Shown here: piece after piece, positions 62,756 to 64,000 of the stretch
How positions within the stretch are numbered: the stretch's first letter is position 1
Layout of the letters: the number at the start of each line of letters is the position of its first letter
NCBI RefSeq assembly: GCF_009904055.1
Contig: NZ_WYDP01000001.1
Location: 186,001 to 250,000 of the forward strand
Direction of reading: 5' to 3'
Origin: Rubellimicrobium sp. CFH 75288
GTDB lineage: Bacteria > Pseudomonadota > Alphaproteobacteria > Rhodobacterales > Rhodobacteraceae
DNA length: 64,000 nt
Translations under genes and position numbers: made by a program
Notes under the pieces: generated by a model
Database searches by the model: none
Told to the model about the DNA's origin: nothing
Seen by the model: the letters and a program-made list of their open reading frames with translations, nothing else

Positions 62756-62773
62756 GTGACAGTTGGGTGACAG
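62756..62773 (-). promoter_or_regulatory. PHO box (PhoB site) upstream of phoX
   Basis: On the minus strand CTGTCAC-CCAA-CTGTCAC, a direct repeat of 7 bases with 4-base spacing, one base per repeat away from the PHO consensus CTGTCAT-N4-CTGTCAT. A TAGCGC -10-like box lies 10 bases further on, the usual layout for PhoB-activated promoters. phoX should be induced by phosphate starvation. Confidence 0.8.
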
Positions 62774-62866
62774 GACGCGGATGCCCTCGCGTCCGCGTGA
62801 CCGCTCGGGGAACGCCGACGGGAGATGCCGCGTTGGGGCGCCGCCAGCCTGAGCGAGGAACCGCCG

Positions 62867-63802
62867 ATGACCGACGCCTCCGAACCCCGCCCCCTGGGCC
62901 AGCGCAAGCGTTCGGGCCGGGGATGGTGGAGCCTTGCGGTCAACGTCTACAAGGAGATGACGGAGGACCGCATCAGCCTGCTCGCGGCCGGCGTGGCCTT
63001 CTACGGGCTGGCGGCGATCTTTCCGACGGTGCTTCTGACCATGGCCATCGCGGGGCTGTTCGTGGACCCCGCCACGGTTCAGGCCCAGTTCCAGAACCTC
63101 GCCGAGGTCCTGCCGGACGAGGCGGCGGTCATCATCACCGACCAGGCGGTGGAGGTGGCCGGCGGAACCGAGACGGGGCTGGGTCTGGCCGCGATCCTCG
63201 GTCTGCTGATCGCCCTCTACTCGGCCTCGCGAGGGGTGGCCTCGCTGATGGAGGGGCTCAACGTGGCCTACGAGGTGCGCGAGACACGCGGCCTCGTGCG
63301 CTACTACGCGACCCTGTTCGCCCTGACGCTGGGCGTGATCCTGGGCTTCCTGCTCATCGTCGCGGTGCTGGCCGTGCTGCCGGTGGTCATCGCCGCCCTG
63401 CCGCTCGGCCCCTTCGGGGATGCCGCCCTGCGCTTCCTGCGCTGGCCGCTCGTGCTCGTGATCCTCGCGCTGGGCCTTGCGGTCCTCTACCGCTACGGGC
63501 CCGATCGCGGCGACGTGCCCTGGCACTGGATCAGCCCCGGCGCGGTCGTGGCCTGCATCCTGTGGCTGATCGGCACCTGGCTGTTCTCGCTCTATGTGGC
63601 GAACTTCACCGACTACAATGCCTCCTTCGGCGCGCTGGGCGGGGTCATCATCCTGCTCACCTGGCTGTGGCTGTCGGCCTACATCGTCCTCATGGGGGCC
63701 GAGCTCAACGACGAGATCGCCCGCCAGGACGTGGAGGAAAGCCCCCCCGATACTGCCCCCGTCGAGACCGCCAAGGCCGTCACGCCGGGCGCGCCCGAGT
63801 AA
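62867..63802 (+). CDS. YihY/virulence factor BrkB family membrane protein
   Basis: 311 residues, about six spans (roughly 38-62, 95-118, 145-170, 180-205, 215-240, 250-275). Family signatures: DRISLLAAGVAFYGLAAIFP, ALYSASRGVASLMEGLNVAY and NFTDYNASFGALGGVIILLT. The function is not settled; it is not RNase BN as old names say. ATG at 62867 follows GCGAGGAACC. Divergent from phoX; the PHO box lies between, oriented to phoX. Confidence 0.88.
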   Translation: MTDASEPRPLGQRKRSGRGWWSLAVNVYKEMTEDRISLLAAGVAFYGLAAIFPTVLLTMAIAGLFVDPATVQAQFQNLAEVLPDEAAVIITDQAVEVAGGTETGLGLAAILGLLIALYSASRGVASLMEGLNVAYEVRETRGLVRYYATLFALTLGVILGFLLIVAVLAVLPVVIAALPLGPFGDAALRFLRWPLVLVILALGLAVLYRYGPDRGDVPWHWISPGAVVACILWLIGTWLFSLYVANFTDYNASFGALGGVIILLTWLWLSAYIVLMGAELNDEIARQDVEESPPDTAPVETAKAVTPGAPE

Positions 63803-64000
63803 CGATCTTGCGCCGAACCCGGCCGGGGAGACATTTTTCTCCGCCATCCCTGTTGACCGTCCCGCCTCGGGCAGGCATAACCCGCCCACCTGGCGGGAGC
63901 GGCGGCATGACCCTCGGAGCAGCCATCGTAGCGGAGCGGCGCATGGGCCGGTGACGGCAGACCGGTTGCGGTCCCCATGCGCCCCCGAGGAGACGATCCC
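63803..64000 (+). promoter_or_regulatory. Strong promoter and leader reading out of the window
   Basis: TTGACC (63853-63858), 17 bases, CATAAC (63876-63881) is a near-consensus promoter. A hairpin CCCGCC/GGCGGG (63881-63897) lies at the start of the transcript. A 15-codon reading frame (63907-63954, MTLGAAIVAERRMGR) with GGGAG upstream could be a leader peptide. CGAGGAGACG near the window end looks like the ribosome site of the next gene, which is not visible. Confidence 0.5.

Overview
The window is very GC-rich bacterial DNA packed with short-spaced genes, and its gene content points to an alphaproteobacterium of the Rhodobacterales (Rhodobacteraceae-like). Signs of this are the aerobic cobaltochelatase genes cobS/cobT with a BolA gene and a J-domain gene nearby, the lptF-lptG-lptD-surA-pdxA-rsmA block, glnE, DUF2852, DUF2927, DUF4167 and DUF4177 proteins, a TakP-like TRAP transporter and a one-cysteine DksA. 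I cannot fix the genus. I saw no rRNA, tRNA, CRISPR array, insertion sequence or prophage; this looks like core chromosome with a few lineage-specific insertions.

Layout. 1-2.8 kb: 5' part of malate synthase G, an ArsR regulator coupled to a double SRPBCC protein, a DUF2256 zinc protein and a one-span membrane protein. 2.8-8.0 kb: aminopeptidase N, a PlsC-like acyltransferase and two paralogous exported lytic-transglycosylase-like proteins. 8.2-12.6 kb: gatB, a DUF4177 protein, bolA, a J-domain protein and an ECF sigma/anti-sigma pair. 12.6-18.5 kb: cobS and cobT, separated by twin 245-residue RTX proteins, an FMN reductase and a small exported protein. 18.5-22.4 kb: an M24 aminopeptidase, a DUF427 protein and recN. 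22.4-27.0 kb: a carbohydrate-type module (aldo-keto reductase facing BtpA/SgcQ, M42 hydrolase and FGGY kinase).

26.9-33.6 kb is a minus-strand run dgt, argS, SPOR protein, nagZ, scpA, scpB whose last four genes overlap. 33.7-38.8 kb: erpA-type protein, xth, a small exported protein, a flavin monooxygenase lacking a normal start codon, dksA, a DUF2927 lipoprotein and a two-span miniprotein. 38.8-41.5 kb: M48 protease, holC and pepA. 41.6-49.0 kb: the outer-membrane assembly operon lptF-lptG-lptD-surA-pdxA-rsmA. 49.0-55.0 kb: DUF4167, prmC-prfA, and glnE with a coupled small gene. 55.2-57.2 kb: DUF2852, RDD protein and the leucyl-transferase bpt. 57.3-60.6 kb: a TRAP transporter with its binding protein convergent. 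60.7-62.7 kb: phoX with a clear PHO box. 62.9-63.8 kb: a YihY/BrkB protein, followed by a strong promoter that reads out of the window.

Themes are cell-envelope building and turnover (lptD/F/G, surA, nagZ, SLT pair, SPOR), chromosome care (scpAB, recN, xth, dgt, holC), translation (gatB, argS, prfA/prmC, rsmA), cobalamin synthesis, and nitrogen and phosphorus control (glnE, phoX). Nothing is demonstrably a new system. The most unusual spots are the twice-interrupted bolA/dnaJ/cobS/cobT neighbourhood with its RTX twins, the transporter-less sugar module, and the monooxygenase without an AUG/GUG/UUG start.
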